NCBI GenBank assembly: GCA_028641055.1
Contig: CM054063.1
Coordinates: forward strand, 42,479,304 to 42,543,303
DNA length: 64,000 nt
Source of the DNA: Alopecurus myosuroides
Taxonomy: Eukaryota; Streptophyta; Magnoliopsida; Poales; Poaceae
Reading direction: 5' to 3'
In this document: in pieces, positions 36,132 through 47,373 of the stretch
How the letters are laid out: every line of letters starts with the position of its first letter
Position numbering within the stretch: position 1 is the stretch's first letter
Translations under genes and position numbers: made by a program
The notes under the pieces: model-generated
Told to the model about the DNA's origin: nothing
What the model saw: the letters and a program-made list of their open reading frames with translations, nothing else
The model's database searches: none

Positions 36132-37890
36132 TCTTTACCTAATAATAAAGGATTTAAGATTTCTGCCAAAATTTTCGTCCAACATAAAATAACCGATTTA
36201 CCCTCTCACAAAATCAGATAATACCCACCACTGCCACCGATAATAAGAAAAAACGTTTCAACTTTTTTTTTTGGTTCGTCTTCCTCCGAACCCCTGGCTG
36301 TCTAGCGTTCCCCCACTGCATCTCCTGCGCGAGGCTCCATTAAAAGTTTCCGCCTCTCCTCCATAGCCAGTCAGCTCTACTCCAGCGAGGAGATTCGCAA
36401 GGTGGCAACCCTGTCATGCCGCTACCGCCCAGGTGGATGCCTGCTCTACCGCCGATGGCTTGGGCTGCTGTGACGCGACCTACCTTGGGAGTCCATGCAT
36501 GGCGCCCTCCGGGGAGTCTACCTCTTGTTCGCTGCATCCAGTGGGTCTGGCGCCGCCCCATAAGACGCGCTGTCGTGGAGTCAAACTGGAGGCGACCTCC
36601 TCTGAACAATCCCGCCAACCCTGTCATCTGAACTTCTCGGTGCAGCATACAACTGGGGTGGTTCAGGCAGGCGGAGGGCCCAGGACGTGGTGCCGGATTA
36701 CAGGCAGCCGGCGGCAGGGCGGGTGGCGTTTGAGTTAGTCAGGGAGAGGGTGCAGGGATGAATCCAATAGTCACGAGTTTACAGGCGCTGCCATGGACCA
36801 TGGCCGGCGGCACGGGCTCGGGTCGCGTACTCCCGTCCATGGAGGCCCAAACCAACCAGCGTTAGCTAGAGAAAGCAGCCATGGTAGGTGGCGCTAGGTC
36901 GTTACACCTCTCGAGCCCCTCTATGATCCAACGCAAGTTTTTAGAAGGATCTAAATGAAGGATTTATATTGATTTTGGTTCGGCTTTGTCTAAAGAAAAG
37001 AGAACCGCGGAGATTTTCGAAGAGTAGGAAAATTAAAGATGAATCTAGCACCGAATTTGCTAGATTGGCTGCTGATTTTGGAGACAAGGAAGAAATTTTG
37101 GACTTGCTTTTAGGAGGAAGATGAGCAGTACGGGAAGAAATGGATAGTCATGAAAGGGAATTTTGGAGAGAGAGTGGTGGGTCCCAGTATCACGGTGGCC
37201 TGACAATTCACATCTAGCGTTCCAGATTGGACTAGCTTCATCCTGTTTTAACTACGGAGTATGTGGGTTTTATGGGCTAGCTTGGGTGTCTTCAAGTTAT
37301 TGGATGGAGTATGTTAGAATTTTCTTCTCATACATAGACACTGCATTTGAATTCTTGATGGTTTTTTTTTTTTTCTATTTTTGGATAATTGTTCTCCATT
37401 TGCTATATTGTGTTCTGCAAGTCGCGAGTTGCACGTGTTTATGAATGTTTACAATCTGAGATATTGTGTTTTCTACGTCATGTTGTATAAAAAACTTATT
37501 TTATTTATTATTTTGGTGATGCATATTATTTCTCTTCTGTTGCAACGACATATTATGTACTCCCTCCATATTAAAATGTAAAATATTTCAGATTTTCTTA
37601 GACAAAATGTATCTGGAGGAAAAATTAAAACATATTACATTTTGATACGGAGGGAGTAGTTCGCATAATATCTGTCGTCATTTCATGCAATATGTCCGCA
37701 TTTTGTTTTTCGACGCCTCTGTAATCTATGAATCAATCCATATAGTCCGACATTTGATACGTAGATACCACGACCACCATAGGCAAGGAATGGAAGGAGG
37801 ATGCGCAACAACACGGGTAATGGGGTGTTGTATTGAAATGGAGAATTTCGACTCTTTCTTCCGTTGCAACGTACGGGCATCGTTTGCTAG
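36132..37890 (+). mobile_element. Non-autonomous Helitron (1.76 kb)
   Basis: The 5' end is TCTTTACCTAATAATAAAGG preceded by A. The 3' end is a CCGT...ACGG hairpin (CCGTTGCAACGTACGG), ten-odd bases and CTAG at 37887-37890, followed by T. This gives the A|TC...CTAG|T insertion signature. The body lacks a Rep/helicase gene. It contains a GC-rich block at 36370-36900 with short ORFs (for instance starting MDACSTADGLGCCDATYLGS on the plus strand) that may be a captured gene piece of unknown origin. A Stowaway MITE is nested at 37560-37656. Confidence 0.7.
37560..37656. mobile_element. Stowaway (Tc1/Mariner-type) MITE
   Basis: 97 bp with terminal inverted repeats CTCCCTCCATATTAAAATGT and ACATTTTGATACGGAGGGAG, flanked on both sides by TA. 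This is the target duplication and consensus of grass Stowaway MITEs. The interior can fold back along its length. It sits inside the Helitron and therefore inserted later. Confidence 0.9.
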
Positions 37891-37929
37891 TGATTTAATA
37901 TATTCCTTGACGATGCTAATCACGTGGGC

Positions 37930-38135
37930 TCTTTTTTTTTAACACTTCCTACCTCCTCTCAGATTTACTTAGAAACCTAGTTATACACGTCTCTGTTTCT
38001 TAGAAAAAAATAACAGCCTACCGGCATGATCGAGTACGCACCTGTTTTTTAACACTTCCTTTGATTTACTTAGAAACCTAGGTACACACGTCTTTGTTTT
38101 TTAGGAAAAATAACAGCCTGCCGGCTGACACGTAC
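37930..38135 (+). repeat. Tandem duplication, ~105-bp unit, two copies
   Basis: TTTAACACTTCCT, GATTTACTTAGAAACCTAG, CACGTCT(C/T)TGTTT and AATAACAGCCT(A/G)CCGGC recur in order at about 37938 and 38047. Confidence 0.75.
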
Positions 38136-38258
38136 CTGCTTGGTATCTTGCATGCATAAAACTCTTTGATACCGCTTATTCAATCCTGACCGTACAAATT
38201 AAATCTTATGGTTATTTGCAGATCATTTTCTAGGATTAACGTGGTGCTTCGTAGGGAG
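38130..38258 (+). repeat. Direct repeat flanking the Helitron, copy 2
   Basis: Diverged second copy of 35975-36100. The Helitron lies between the two. Confidence 0.5.
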
Positions 38259-38689
38259 TCTCCAATTAGTAAATATAAGATTAAATGGAAAAAAGGCAAA
38301 ACATTAATTATTATTTGAATTCAAGATTTATTTGAATTCAAGATTACTATTAGTTGTCTTTTTACTTAAATAATTGTTTGGATTCACAAAATAATGGTGT
38401 GACATGATGGTCCAAGGTTTAACAGGATTGATTGGATTCTATTGTCAGCAAAACATCCGTTGTTTCAATGTAGCTCAGAGGGAAGGAACTAAAAAGTTAA
38501 CCGTGCTGGGACGGGAATTGTCCGAGGATGGGTGACGATCGGAAAGTGTTATTAGAAGCAAGAGATTTAAATTAAAATTTAGAATGATTAGAGAAATATA
38601 AATATGTCTATAGTGCGATTAACTAGTTAAACAATTCAAAAAAATGAAAAAAAAATTGGATTTTTTTTTAAATCCGGCCTATCTGTACG

Positions 38690-38781
38690 TTGTCTGAATC
38701 GTTGCAACGCCGACGGCCACCGTCGGCTTAGCATACGCTGACGGAGTCAGGACGTCGGCGTCTGGCCTGTCTCCCGTAGAG
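38690..38781 (-). mobile_element. CACTA-type right terminus, degenerate
   Basis: On the minus strand it starts CTCTACGGGAGACAGGCC, then carries ACGCCGACG and GCCGACGGTGGCCGTCGGCG. These match the subterminal motif of the end at 31179. The first bases are CTCTA rather than CACTA, a likely point change. It cuts into the LINE remnant on its right. Confidence 0.5.
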
Positions 38782-38787
38782 TCTAGG

Positions 38788-39160
38788 GAATATTTCAAAC
38801 ACCATATTGTTAAAAATAACATCTTCATTTCTACAATTCAAAATTGCCCAAAGAAAAGTACATACACCAATGCGTATATTACGTTTAGTAAGTTTGTCTA
38901 CACAATTTAACCATGTACCATAAAAAAATAGTAACACTAGTTGGAGGAGTTATACTGAATGTAAAATGCAGAAGTCTCAAAATTTTACGCACAAAACTGT
39001 AGGATAGAAATAAAAGATCGACCGTTTCCTCTGCATCGCAAACGACACATTTTTTTACATCTCGTCCGTCGCCTTTTTGCGAGGTTATCCTTGGTTAGTA
39101 ATTCTTTACGATAAAGGAATCACATAAAGATCTTAATATTAACCCGTACGTTTGATTTTT
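38788..39160 (-). pseudogene. LINE-type zf-RVT (C-terminal reverse transcriptase) fragment
   Basis: On the minus strand, LTKDNLAKRR near 39120 and a cysteine-containing segment (CVVCDAEETVDLLF, in a shifted frame) lead into GTWLNCVDKLTKRNIRIGVC, then TFLWAILNCRNEDVIFNN. This is the zinc-binding tail typical of plant non-LTR reverse transcriptases and their derivatives. At least two frameshifts separate the pieces. It stops at the CACTA terminus at 38781. It is nonfunctional. Confidence 0.6.
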
Positions 39161-40590
39161 TCATAAATAGTTTCAAAAAAATCTAGTGTTGCCATTCATG
39201 AGATCACCGTACAAGGATTTGACCGAAAACACAAGTGATGGTGTTAACTTTCAAGAAAACGAATCCGGCTCATTAGACAAAGAAACTGCCATCAGTCTTT
39301 CTGCTAGGTTAAGCCACACATCCCACTTGTCGCATTAGACAAAGAAACCGCCATCAGTCTCTCTAATGTCTTCCCTAACTTCAGTTCCAATACCATCTTG
39401 ATCTTTAGGACGACATACAATATTTCAGTTGGTAAGACAATATTTATTTTTTGTTTGATAACTTTGCCAGAAGAAGCGAGATCTATAATAATCTAATCTT
39501 TTCTTTACTCCAATAGGTATCTCAAAGAAAGACAGTAAAAACATCTCGGCGCCAGTCCTGCCTGCCTTAGCCTCAGATCGAACAACGCGCCGAGGGGAAG
39601 AAAGGAAGAAGCGGCCTCCGATGACGCCGTCCTCCCGTGGGAGAGGGACCAGCAGAGCCATGGTGGCAGGAGGACGAAGGGGGCGAGGCTGAGCTCACCA
39701 TGGTCGACGTTAAGCTGCAGGGCGATGATGGTTCAGGGTTACAGTGTGGCTACAGTTGGAGGTGCAGGGCGCTGGCCGGAAGGGTTGTTGAGCGCCTTCT
39801 TCTTTTTTCTAGGCGGCTGGTATGTGTTTTAGAGGCCGGAAACAAGATGAAGAAGAGGAAAATTCTGTCTGACGCGGAATACTTTATGAATATTAGAAAA
39901 AAATTGACTCAAATGGATGCAGAGCCATTTAAGAACGTATTCGTGAATTGGAGTGGCATTTTTAAAATGTTTAAAATTGGAGTGAAATTTTTCAAAATCA
40001 CATGAATTGTAGTGGCATTTATCAAATTAATGTTAAAGCATATGAGGGAAATGTACAACCACCATACGCAGCTCTGGCTTGGTGCCTCCATTTCAAAATA
40101 TAAATTAGCACGGGAGACGACGTTTTGTTGCACCCGGTTTTTAAAATATATTTTGAAAAAAAATTGATATGTTATTTTTTTTAGAAAAGTTCACGCATAG
40201 TTTTTAACATTCTATATGTCCACGAAGTTGTTTCAAGGAAAACCGACAATTTGTGTGAGCTACGTAAAAAGACAAAATTTGGTGCAAAAATAAGCTTTAC
40301 AAGACATTTTTTTTGACTTTTTTATAAAAGGCACAAAAATTGTATTCTTGGTGAACCGACTTTGCAAACACATAGAATTTAAATATGTATCTACAAAATT
40401 TGGTTTCGGAACTTTTTGATGTTTTAAATTTGGTTTCTAAATATCGGGTGCATATGCACCCGGTGTGTCAAAATGGATTTCTGCAATGGAACATTGCAAG
40501 AATATTCCTAAATAGATAAAGCTTTGTTGACACATAAAATGAATTCATATGTGTATCAAAATAATTTATTCATGAATCACAACACTTTAT
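39161..40590. other. No recognisable gene
   Basis: Contains two near copies of CATTAGACAAAGAAAC(T/C)GCCATCAGTCT (about 39271 and 39334). An ORF at 39637-40005 begins in GC-rich DNA and runs into AT-rich sequence; it lacks any domain and is not called as a gene. Confidence 0.4.
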
Positions 40591-40740
40591 TTACTTCATC
40601 GTAAATGAGAAGCAACATAGTTCGTGTCTATCAGAGCCGCAACCACACCCAATTCTGCATTGTCCCCTTCTCCGAAAGCAAGGCTCTCCCTCGTATCTGA
40701 ACAACAAAAGCACCCATTTTGGTCGCTAATAATAAATTAC
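40591..40740 (-). pseudogene. Decayed paralogue of the cysteine-rich peptide exon
   Basis: The minus strand reads GCFCCSD and, one frame over, EGEPCFRRRGQCRIGCGCG. This parallels FCCYDG...PCFQTKEQC...ACGC of the exon 80 bp to the right. A one-base frameshift separates the two halves. The two copies are a tandem gene duplication, of which this one has decayed. Confidence 0.5.
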
Positions 40741-40817
40741 TGCAATATATTGCTGAATAGATAAAAGTATTTTTCTGACACGGTATCAGAATTCTTTTAC
40801 TCACGAAGCACAAGACT

Positions 40818-41041
40818 CTAATTTCGTGATTTTAAATGATATGCGCTGGAGTTTACGGCTACGGGTGGGCGCTTGTCGCAGCCACAAGCCTTTGCCCATC
40901 TGCACTGTTCCTTAGTCTGAAAGCAAGGCCATCCCGGTCCATCGTAACAGCAAAACCACCCATCCTTTGAGCAGGGGGGATCGCTCCCCGGGCATGTGCA
41001 CATCTCCATCTTGCTGCTATCCACCTGCTGTGTGGTCTGAG
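40818..41041 (-). CDS. Cysteine-rich peptide exon, MEG/ESF1-like (partial)
   Basis: Acceptor TATGCAG precedes the exon at 41041. It enters in phase 1 and runs to TAG at 40818-40820, encoding about 74 residues. Nine cysteines are spaced C-x-C-x6-C-x6-CC-x7-C-x6-C-x5-C-x-C (MCTCPGSDPPCSKDGWFCCY, then PCFQTKEQC and ACGC). The G-x-PPC...CC...EC-R-x-C arrangement resembles grass MEG1 / EMBRYO SURROUNDING FACTOR 1 secreted peptides, which act in seed development. The first exon with a signal peptide was not found: the sequence to the right is cut by CACTA elements at 41304. It may be an orphan exon. The family call is by cysteine spacing only. Confidence 0.4.
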
Positions 41042-41303
41042 CTGCATACATAATACGGGTTATTACATCATAGAGTAAGTACAGTAAAATTGTTTGCGGA
41101 ACATGATAGCTAGTTCTTCGGGATGCATGGGATTGTATGAAACAAAATAACTCGACACTCGATTCTGTAATTCCTGTCACCGAGTGTTGCTTTCGTCCAG
41201 TTGAATTGGAACATACCCGCTTCCGTTTATATGCCGTTCCAATGCTAATTGGAACACACGCTTCCGTTATCTCACATATTTAGGAATACCAGCTGTACAT
41301 ATT

Positions 41304-41317
41304 CACTAGGGAGAGCA
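41304..41317 (+). mobile_element. First 14 bp of an outer CACTA element
   Basis: CACTAGGGAGAGCA reads as a CACTA terminus whose continuation (CATCTTTCCCGTGTGC) lies on the far side of the 15-kb CACTA, at 56346. The inner element inserted here and duplicated GCA. Confidence 0.6.
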
Positions 41318-41530
41318 CACTGGTGGAGAACAGGCCAGTAGCACCGGTTTGTAAGAGCCTTTGGACTCGGATACAAAACCGGTGCTACGTATCCGGGACT
41401 AAAACCCCTCCCCTTTAGAACCGGTCAGTCACCAACCGGTTCTAAAGGCCTCCACGTGGGCACCGAAGAGAGCGCGCAGGCGGAGGACCTTTAGAACCGG
41501 TTGGTAACACCAACCGGTACTAAAGTTTTT
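41318..41530 (+). repeat. Left terminal inverted repeat and subterminal motif array
   Basis: Contains the TIR and inverted pairs such as TTAGAACCGGTCAGTCACC...ACCGGTTCTAAAGG and TTTAGAACCGGTTGG...CAACCGGTACTAAAG. These motif arrays are the usual binding region for the element's second DNA-binding protein. Confidence 0.8.
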
Positions 41531-41780
41531 TTTTTCTCTTTTTTTTTTCTTTTCTTTTCAGGGTTTCCAATTCCGTATTTAGGGTTTAGGGTTTAGGGTG
41601 TGTTCCGTATTTTCAGGGTTTCCGTTTAGTGTTTCCGTTTCTGTTTGCGGTTAAATGTTGATGCACCAAATAGTAGTACATATATACATATATACATGTA
41701 ACACGAAGTAATCGACGGAGAATTACATAATCTGAAGTTCGTTTTGAATAGTTGTATACTTGCATAGAGAAGGGAGCTAG

Positions 41781-44700
41781 CTATAATTGGTTCATAGGAT
41801 GGAAAAATTCTCCGTCTTCTGCTACGACTTGCGTGAGAAGAAATCCTGCCAATTCCTCTGCAATAGCCTTGCAACGGTCGATTGGTTTGAGCTGCGCCCG
41901 CTTTCGTGCCATCTTGAAAAGAAGTAGATGAAAACAATTAAGTTATGAACAAAACTAAACATAATTAATGGCAACATAAATAAATTTGTGAAGATCCGGT
42001 TACGTACCTCTAGAGTTCTGGTAGTACGGGATTTCTCATTGATCGTCCTGTGAATGAACTCGCAAACGTAGTATCTACAATAATCAGTTCCCTGTGGTTG
42101 TTGCGGGACTTTCTATATACGAGAAACATAATTCAGTCAAATTAATAATAATCAAGAGAATGGTAATGGTATTTAAATCAGGGTACGTAGTACTACTTAC
42201 TTTGTTAATCTGAAAGTTGAGCTTGTCTGCCCATGTACCGGGTTCTTCCTTGATGAACATTTGCCAAACCCTGGGCGACAAAAGAAAAATGGATAGAAGA
42301 GTTAATTATTACTTACTTGATATCAGGGAATGAACGAAAAAGAGCCCGATGAACGAAAGAGGCCGATATATATATATATACTTTTGAAGCATCTGACGCG
42401 CGCTCTTCCATGTGTCAGGGCCCCAGGTTAACGAGTCCCAGACTTCAACTTGTCCTTTATCGATTCTAATGATGAACAATATGAAGTGGCCGCTGTGCAC
42501 GTGTACACACGCAGTCATGCATACTCATCAATTACACTTAACATCAGGTAAGCAAAATGGAATGTCTACAAGACAGTAACACTCACCTGAATCCGTAGGG
42601 CCAAAGTATTTCTTTTTTGGTACTTTGTCGCTTCAAAAACCTTAGCAAATCATCCGGTGCATCCTTGTTGAACACTTCTACTGTGTTTTGATGATACGAA
42701 TACGGGTCAATGAACCTAAAGTCCCAGATTCCTGCCAGCCTGCATTCACGAATCTTCATTCTGCATAGTAGCGTACAAAAAGAATGTCGTGAGTGATAAT
42801 TATACGGGCTATGAACGCGAGCTTAACTAAATAATTAAATTACACAATTAAATCACTTACAAACAGTAGCAGCTGAGGATAGACTTGTCAAGGGCACGTT
42901 GATTGAACATCTGGAAGAAATCATCGAACCCAATCTCGACACCGTAATCTCCGAAGTAGTGTTGATCCTGAATTGTCGCCATGATACAGTCTCTCTGCTG
43001 CCTTGCGGCCTCCGAGTACCAATCATGTAAATTCCGTAGTTGGGTTGTTAGAGCACTAGGATTTTCGACCAGAGGGTGTCCGCGCTTGTATGTATATACC
43101 ACATCAGCAATAGCGTAACCCGCGTCGCCCATGCATGGACCGGACACTGAAGCCTGGTCAGATAACACCTTGAGCGGGGCAACTGACCGTACTTCTTGTT
43201 GTCCGAGCTGGGGAACTTGTTTCCCGCATTTCGGGTGCTCCGCCTGCTTCATCTCCTCCGCCTGCTTCATCTGTGCGGCGTGCTTCTTGTCAATGTACCG
43301 TTCATAGTCTGAAAGGGGCGGCGGTGGCGGCGGTGCAGGTTAATATAAGTTGTCGATGGTCCGCTCAATTTTCCACTTTGGGATGTCCTTCAGAGATTCC
43401 TTCCAGTGGTCTGGAGGGGCCTTATGGGGAAACTGTGCGAACCATGCCTTGGTTTTGGCTTTCACTGTATTGGTTAGTTCCTCCTGAGTCATCAAGCCTG
43501 GTAACTTCGGGGGACTCTCGACTTTCTTGGATTTCCTTGGTCTCTTCTTGGGAGGAGTCCCGTTTCTTCTGAACTGCAGCTTCCGCTTTGTCGTACCCGT
43601 AGTGGGCGCATCCGTCGGCTCACGGGAGTGCACGGGCGATGGACCCTCGGCCTCGGGCTCCGGCCAATCTTCGTTGTTGGGTGGACTTGGAGGTTCGTTG
43701 GGGGGTGGACTTGGAGGTCGTGCATTCTCTGTACGAAAGTGAAAAAACTATTAAAAATAAGCTTACATGTGGTGCAACATTCAGTAATTGATGGATGTAT
43801 GGTGCATTCGTACCTGGAGGAGTCGGTGGCCTTGGCGCCGAGTTAGGGAACACGATGTGTTTCTTATTCCACAAGATGATACCAAGCTCCATTTCTCCCA
43901 GTGTCTTCTCGCCTTCACCTCCAGGAATACTGAGCTCAATTGACTGGCATCCCGGCGTAATTGTTGACAACCCTACACGAGCATGGGATGCTGGAATCTG
44001 ACCACCATGGTAGGTTGCTCCAGGTTGATTCGGTAAAGCATAGCCTGACGCCACCCTAAAGGATATGTTCCCCATTGGCATATGTATCTCACAGTTTGTC
44101 TTCTCCGTGATATCATCCACGGGGTAGTGAGGCGCCGACGGTTCGACTGCACGACCGTCTTCCAGCTGCAGGTGCGTGGAACCCACGCTGCTTCTATGCT
44201 GAGATGGGACGGCATGATCGTCTTCTATTTGCAGCTGATCAGAAGCAGGACGATGTTCTACCTCCTCTTCAGTGTCAGGTAAAGGGTGTCCCCCTTTCTT
44301 CATGAGAAATTCCACCTTTTGTTCTAATGTCGATAACCGTTCACTCGCCTTTTTCTTGCTTCTATCACGGCTTCTGTAAGTGGCAATGTCCGCTGCAAAC
44401 CCATCTCTCCACGGGGTATCCGCTCCAAAGCCTCGTGTTCGTCCCCACTTTTCGGGGTTCCCGAGTGCCCTCGTCAGCTCGTCGTTCTCTCTATCGGGAA
44501 CAAAAGTTCCTTTTCGAACAGCTTCTATTGCCTTCTCTAGCTCTGCTACGACTGTTGTTATTTTTTCCGACCATGGTCCCTGAGAAACAATCATCCCAGT
44601 CTCAGGATCCAACGTTGCCCCATGCGCGAACAACCAGAACTTGGACCTATCGGGCCAGTCATGTGTCTGTGGAATGATACCTCTTTTCACAAGCGCATTT

Positions 44701-45627
44701 TCATAGCTTCGCCACCTAGGCAGGGCAGTCTTGTAGCCACCTGACCCCAAAATATGGTGATATTGCTTCTTCTTCGCATTCGCCGAATTTTTGGCCGATC
44801 GGGATGCAAAGACACCCGATTTCTTGTACGCCTTAAAATCATCCCAAGCGTCTCTTATCTTCACTAGGTTCCCAGTGAAAACTGGATCTTCTTTCTGATA
44901 TTTCTTCCACAGTTCTTTCTTCCACCTCTGGAATTGTGTGGCCATCTTCTTCAAAGCCCACTTCTCGACTTTCTTCTTCTTATCTTCCGCTACGCTGAAA
45001 TTTAGCCATAGCGTTTCGCAAAGAATTTTTTTCAATCTTTCATCGACATAACTAGCTCCAACGTTGGCCCCGGTCTTCGGCTTATTCCATTCTATTAAGT
45101 TGATCGGGACCAGATCTCTTACAATAACTCCGCACTGATTTACGAGTTTGCGATAAGTTTCTGGGGGCTGGAGTGGTTTGCCATCAGCAGCAACTGTATC
45201 GATCGGGAAGATTACGGTATCTTTCAACCTTGCGGCCGGGCCTCGTTTCGACTTTGTCTCAGTACTTGCGCTAGCTGTTCCGGAGGGCGCCTAAATGGGA
45301 AAATAATGATTCGTTAGTAAGTGCAATACAAATTAATTGTTGCGTGAACAGTGACTTGAGATATACATTCGCAGAGTTTGTTCTGGAAGGCACTTCTTCA
45401 TCCTCGATGTTGTCGTCGTCATCATCTACTACATCTTCTATATTCTCATCTCCGTCACCGGAGTCGTTCAAAAATTGATTGCTAAACGCCTGTCCATCGT
45501 CGTCATCACGATATATGGCCGTTGCATTATTAAAAATCATCTCGCGCATGTATCTTTCCTTCTCCGCCTCACCCATTCCCGCGAGCTGATCGGCGTGCGG
45601 ATCATGTGCAGGTTCTTGGGGATCCAT
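41781..45627 (-). pseudogene. Transposase_24-like / Ulp1 cysteine protease gene, 8 exons, one stop
   Basis: Exons with GT-AG junctions and matching phases: 45627-45367, 45290-43814, 43728-42861, 42760-42587, 42492-42382, 42270-42201, 42112-42008 and 41912-41781, giving about 1065 codons. Exon 1 starts MDPQEPAHDPHADQLAGMG and is acidic. Exon 2 has a charged WKKELWKKYQKEDPVF region and KTALPRWRSYENALVKRG, as in the plant En/Spm-associated Transposase_24 family. Exons 5-7 form a Ulp1-type SUMO-protease core: His in SGHFILFII, Asp in VEVWDSL, Gln and Cys in PQGTDYCRYYVCEF. One in-frame TAA (43340-43342) interrupts exon 3. The gene lies convergent to the exonuclease and presumably supplies the element's second transposition protein. 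Confidence 0.75.
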
Positions 45628-45864
45628 AGCTCAACACCTGCTAGTAAAATTTATAAAATGAAGAACACTTAGAGAAATTTTCATCGGGCACTTGGCGAAA
45701 TTATTTCATCGGACAGTAATAAAATAATAGTTCTGGACATATTAATAAAATAATAGTTCTGGACACACCAAGAGTTACATAGCTCGGGTTGATTTTTTTA
45801 ACCCTAATACATCACGATCGAATAATATCACTTATACATAGTCTCGTGACATCTCTCAAAATAA

Positions 45865-46257
45865 TTAACTCCGACCGGGTCCTAAGCCGCGGGGTGCTGA
45901 GTCACGGGTGCTACGCATCCATAGATAAGGAACCCTCATAGGGTCATAGCTCACGTGGTAAGGAACCCTCCGAATAATCGACCAACTGGTGCTATACTGC
46001 CTATACTGCCTATCGAGCAAGTACATGTAGCGACGGACGTGCTCGTCCTCCTCCCTGATACGCTGTTGTACCACCTCCTCAGGGGCCGGCTCTCTCCGCA
46101 CCGAGCGTGGCCCACGCGATGGCCACCAAAGAATATCCGGGTCGACCACGTCACCCGGATTTCTCACCAAGCCGCGTGCCCTGGTACTAAGGAGCTCCCA
46201 ATGCCAGCCTGGCGGGGCCCAGTCCCGGACATCCCCCGGCGGGTCCAACAAAGACAT
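45865..46257 (-). CDS. Small CACTA-associated ORF, unknown function
   Basis: ATG 46257 begins MSLLDPPGDVRDWAPPGWHW; the frame closes at 45865 (130 residues). It is rich in Trp, Arg and Pro in the first half. A charged segment EEVVQQRIREEDEHVRRYMY follows, probably helical, then a basic-aromatic tail. It lies 238 bp upstream of the Transposase_24/Ulp1 gene in the same orientation, and could be an upstream exon or a separate small gene. The absence of stops over 130 codons in a decayed neighbourhood suggests recent constraint. No known domain is recognised. Confidence 0.45.
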   Translation of the reverse strand: MSLLDPPGDVRDWAPPGWHWELLSTRARGLVRNPGDVVDPDILWWPSRGPRSVRREPAPEEVVQQRIREEDEHVRRYMYLLDRQYRQYSTSWSIIRRVPYHVSYDPMRVPYLWMRSTRDSAPRGLGPGRS

Positions 46258-46439
46258 GAACTAAAAACCTTCCCGGACTAAGTAAATATTCCATAATTAA
46301 GTAAAATACCTTAGTGTTTCTAACTTAGTAAAAAATAGTAAATTGAGAAATATAACAGAAATAAGATGAAAGTTAAACAGGAACAATATGGTAACTTAGT
46401 GAAAAAATTTAACTTACTGAAATTATATATATATTCTAA

Positions 46440-46975
46440 CTTTCTGAAATTTTCTAACACTAACTTAGTGAAATTTTCTAACACAACATTCTAACAGAAA
46501 AATTCTAACACTAAACAAAATTGTAAAAACAAAATAAAGCACTAGAAAAATCTAACACTAACTCTAAAAATTTCTAACACTAAATTCTAACACTAGCACT
46601 AATAATTCTAAAAAAATCTAACACTAAATCTAAAAATTTCTAACACTAACACTAACTCTAAAAACAATCTAACACTAAATCTAAAAATTTCTAACACTAA
46701 ACACTAACACTAACTCTAAAAATTCTAACAGTAAAACAAAATTGAAAAAAAAACAAAATAAAGCACTAAAAAAAATCTAACACTAACTCTAAAAATTTCT
46801 AACACTAAATTCTAACACTAACACTAATAACTCTAAAAAAATCTAACACTAATTAAATCTAAAAATTTCTAACACTAACACTAACTCTAAAAACAATCTA
46901 ACACTAAACAATCTAACTAATAACTCTAAAAAAACTCTAACACTAAAACAAAATTGAAAAAAAAAGAAATAAAAC
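46440..46975. repeat. AT-rich minisatellite, TCTAACACTAA-type
   Basis: Dozens of variants of (T)CTAACACTAA(A/C) alternate with CTCTAAAAATTTCTAACA. It is a slippage-prone array with no coding potential. Confidence 0.85.
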
Positions 46976-46984
46976 TTAATTACC

Positions 46985-47315
46985 GTACGTGGCCGGCGAC
47001 GGGGCGACGGCGATCGAGGGGCGAGAGGCGGGGCGGCGGAGGCGGAGGCGAGACGGACGCGCGACGGAGGCGGACGGAGGCGGACGGCGCGACGGCGCGA
47101 CGGAGGCGGACGGCGCGACGGAGGCGGACGGCGACCGCGGAGGCGACGGACGCGGGGCCGCGCGGGGGATCGACGGCGACGGAGACAGAGAGCGGCCCGA
47201 GGCGCGGCGGACGGAGGCGAGGCCGACGGAGGCGCGGCGGACCGAGGCGAGGCGTACGGCGACGAGGCGGACGGACGGCGACGAGGCGGAGCGCGCAGGG
47301 CTTCGCCGTAGGTAG
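46985..47315. repeat. GC-rich minisatellite, GGCGGACGGCGACGA-type
   Basis: Short GC-rich units (GACGGAGGCGGACGGCGCGA and relatives) repeat about 20 times. Long Arg/Pro/Ser-rich or Gly/Arg-rich ORFs appear on both strands because of the composition and are not genes. Confidence 0.85.
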
Positions 47316-47373
47316 AGGAGAAGACACGCGAAAGAAATGACCCCAAAATTTCACAAGTCTGGAGATATCGCCC

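Noticed and set aside
39637..40005. 122-aa plus-strand ORF
   Set aside because: Starts in GC-rich DNA and runs into AT-rich sequence with a composition break; no domain, and only a Lys/Ile/Phe-rich tail.
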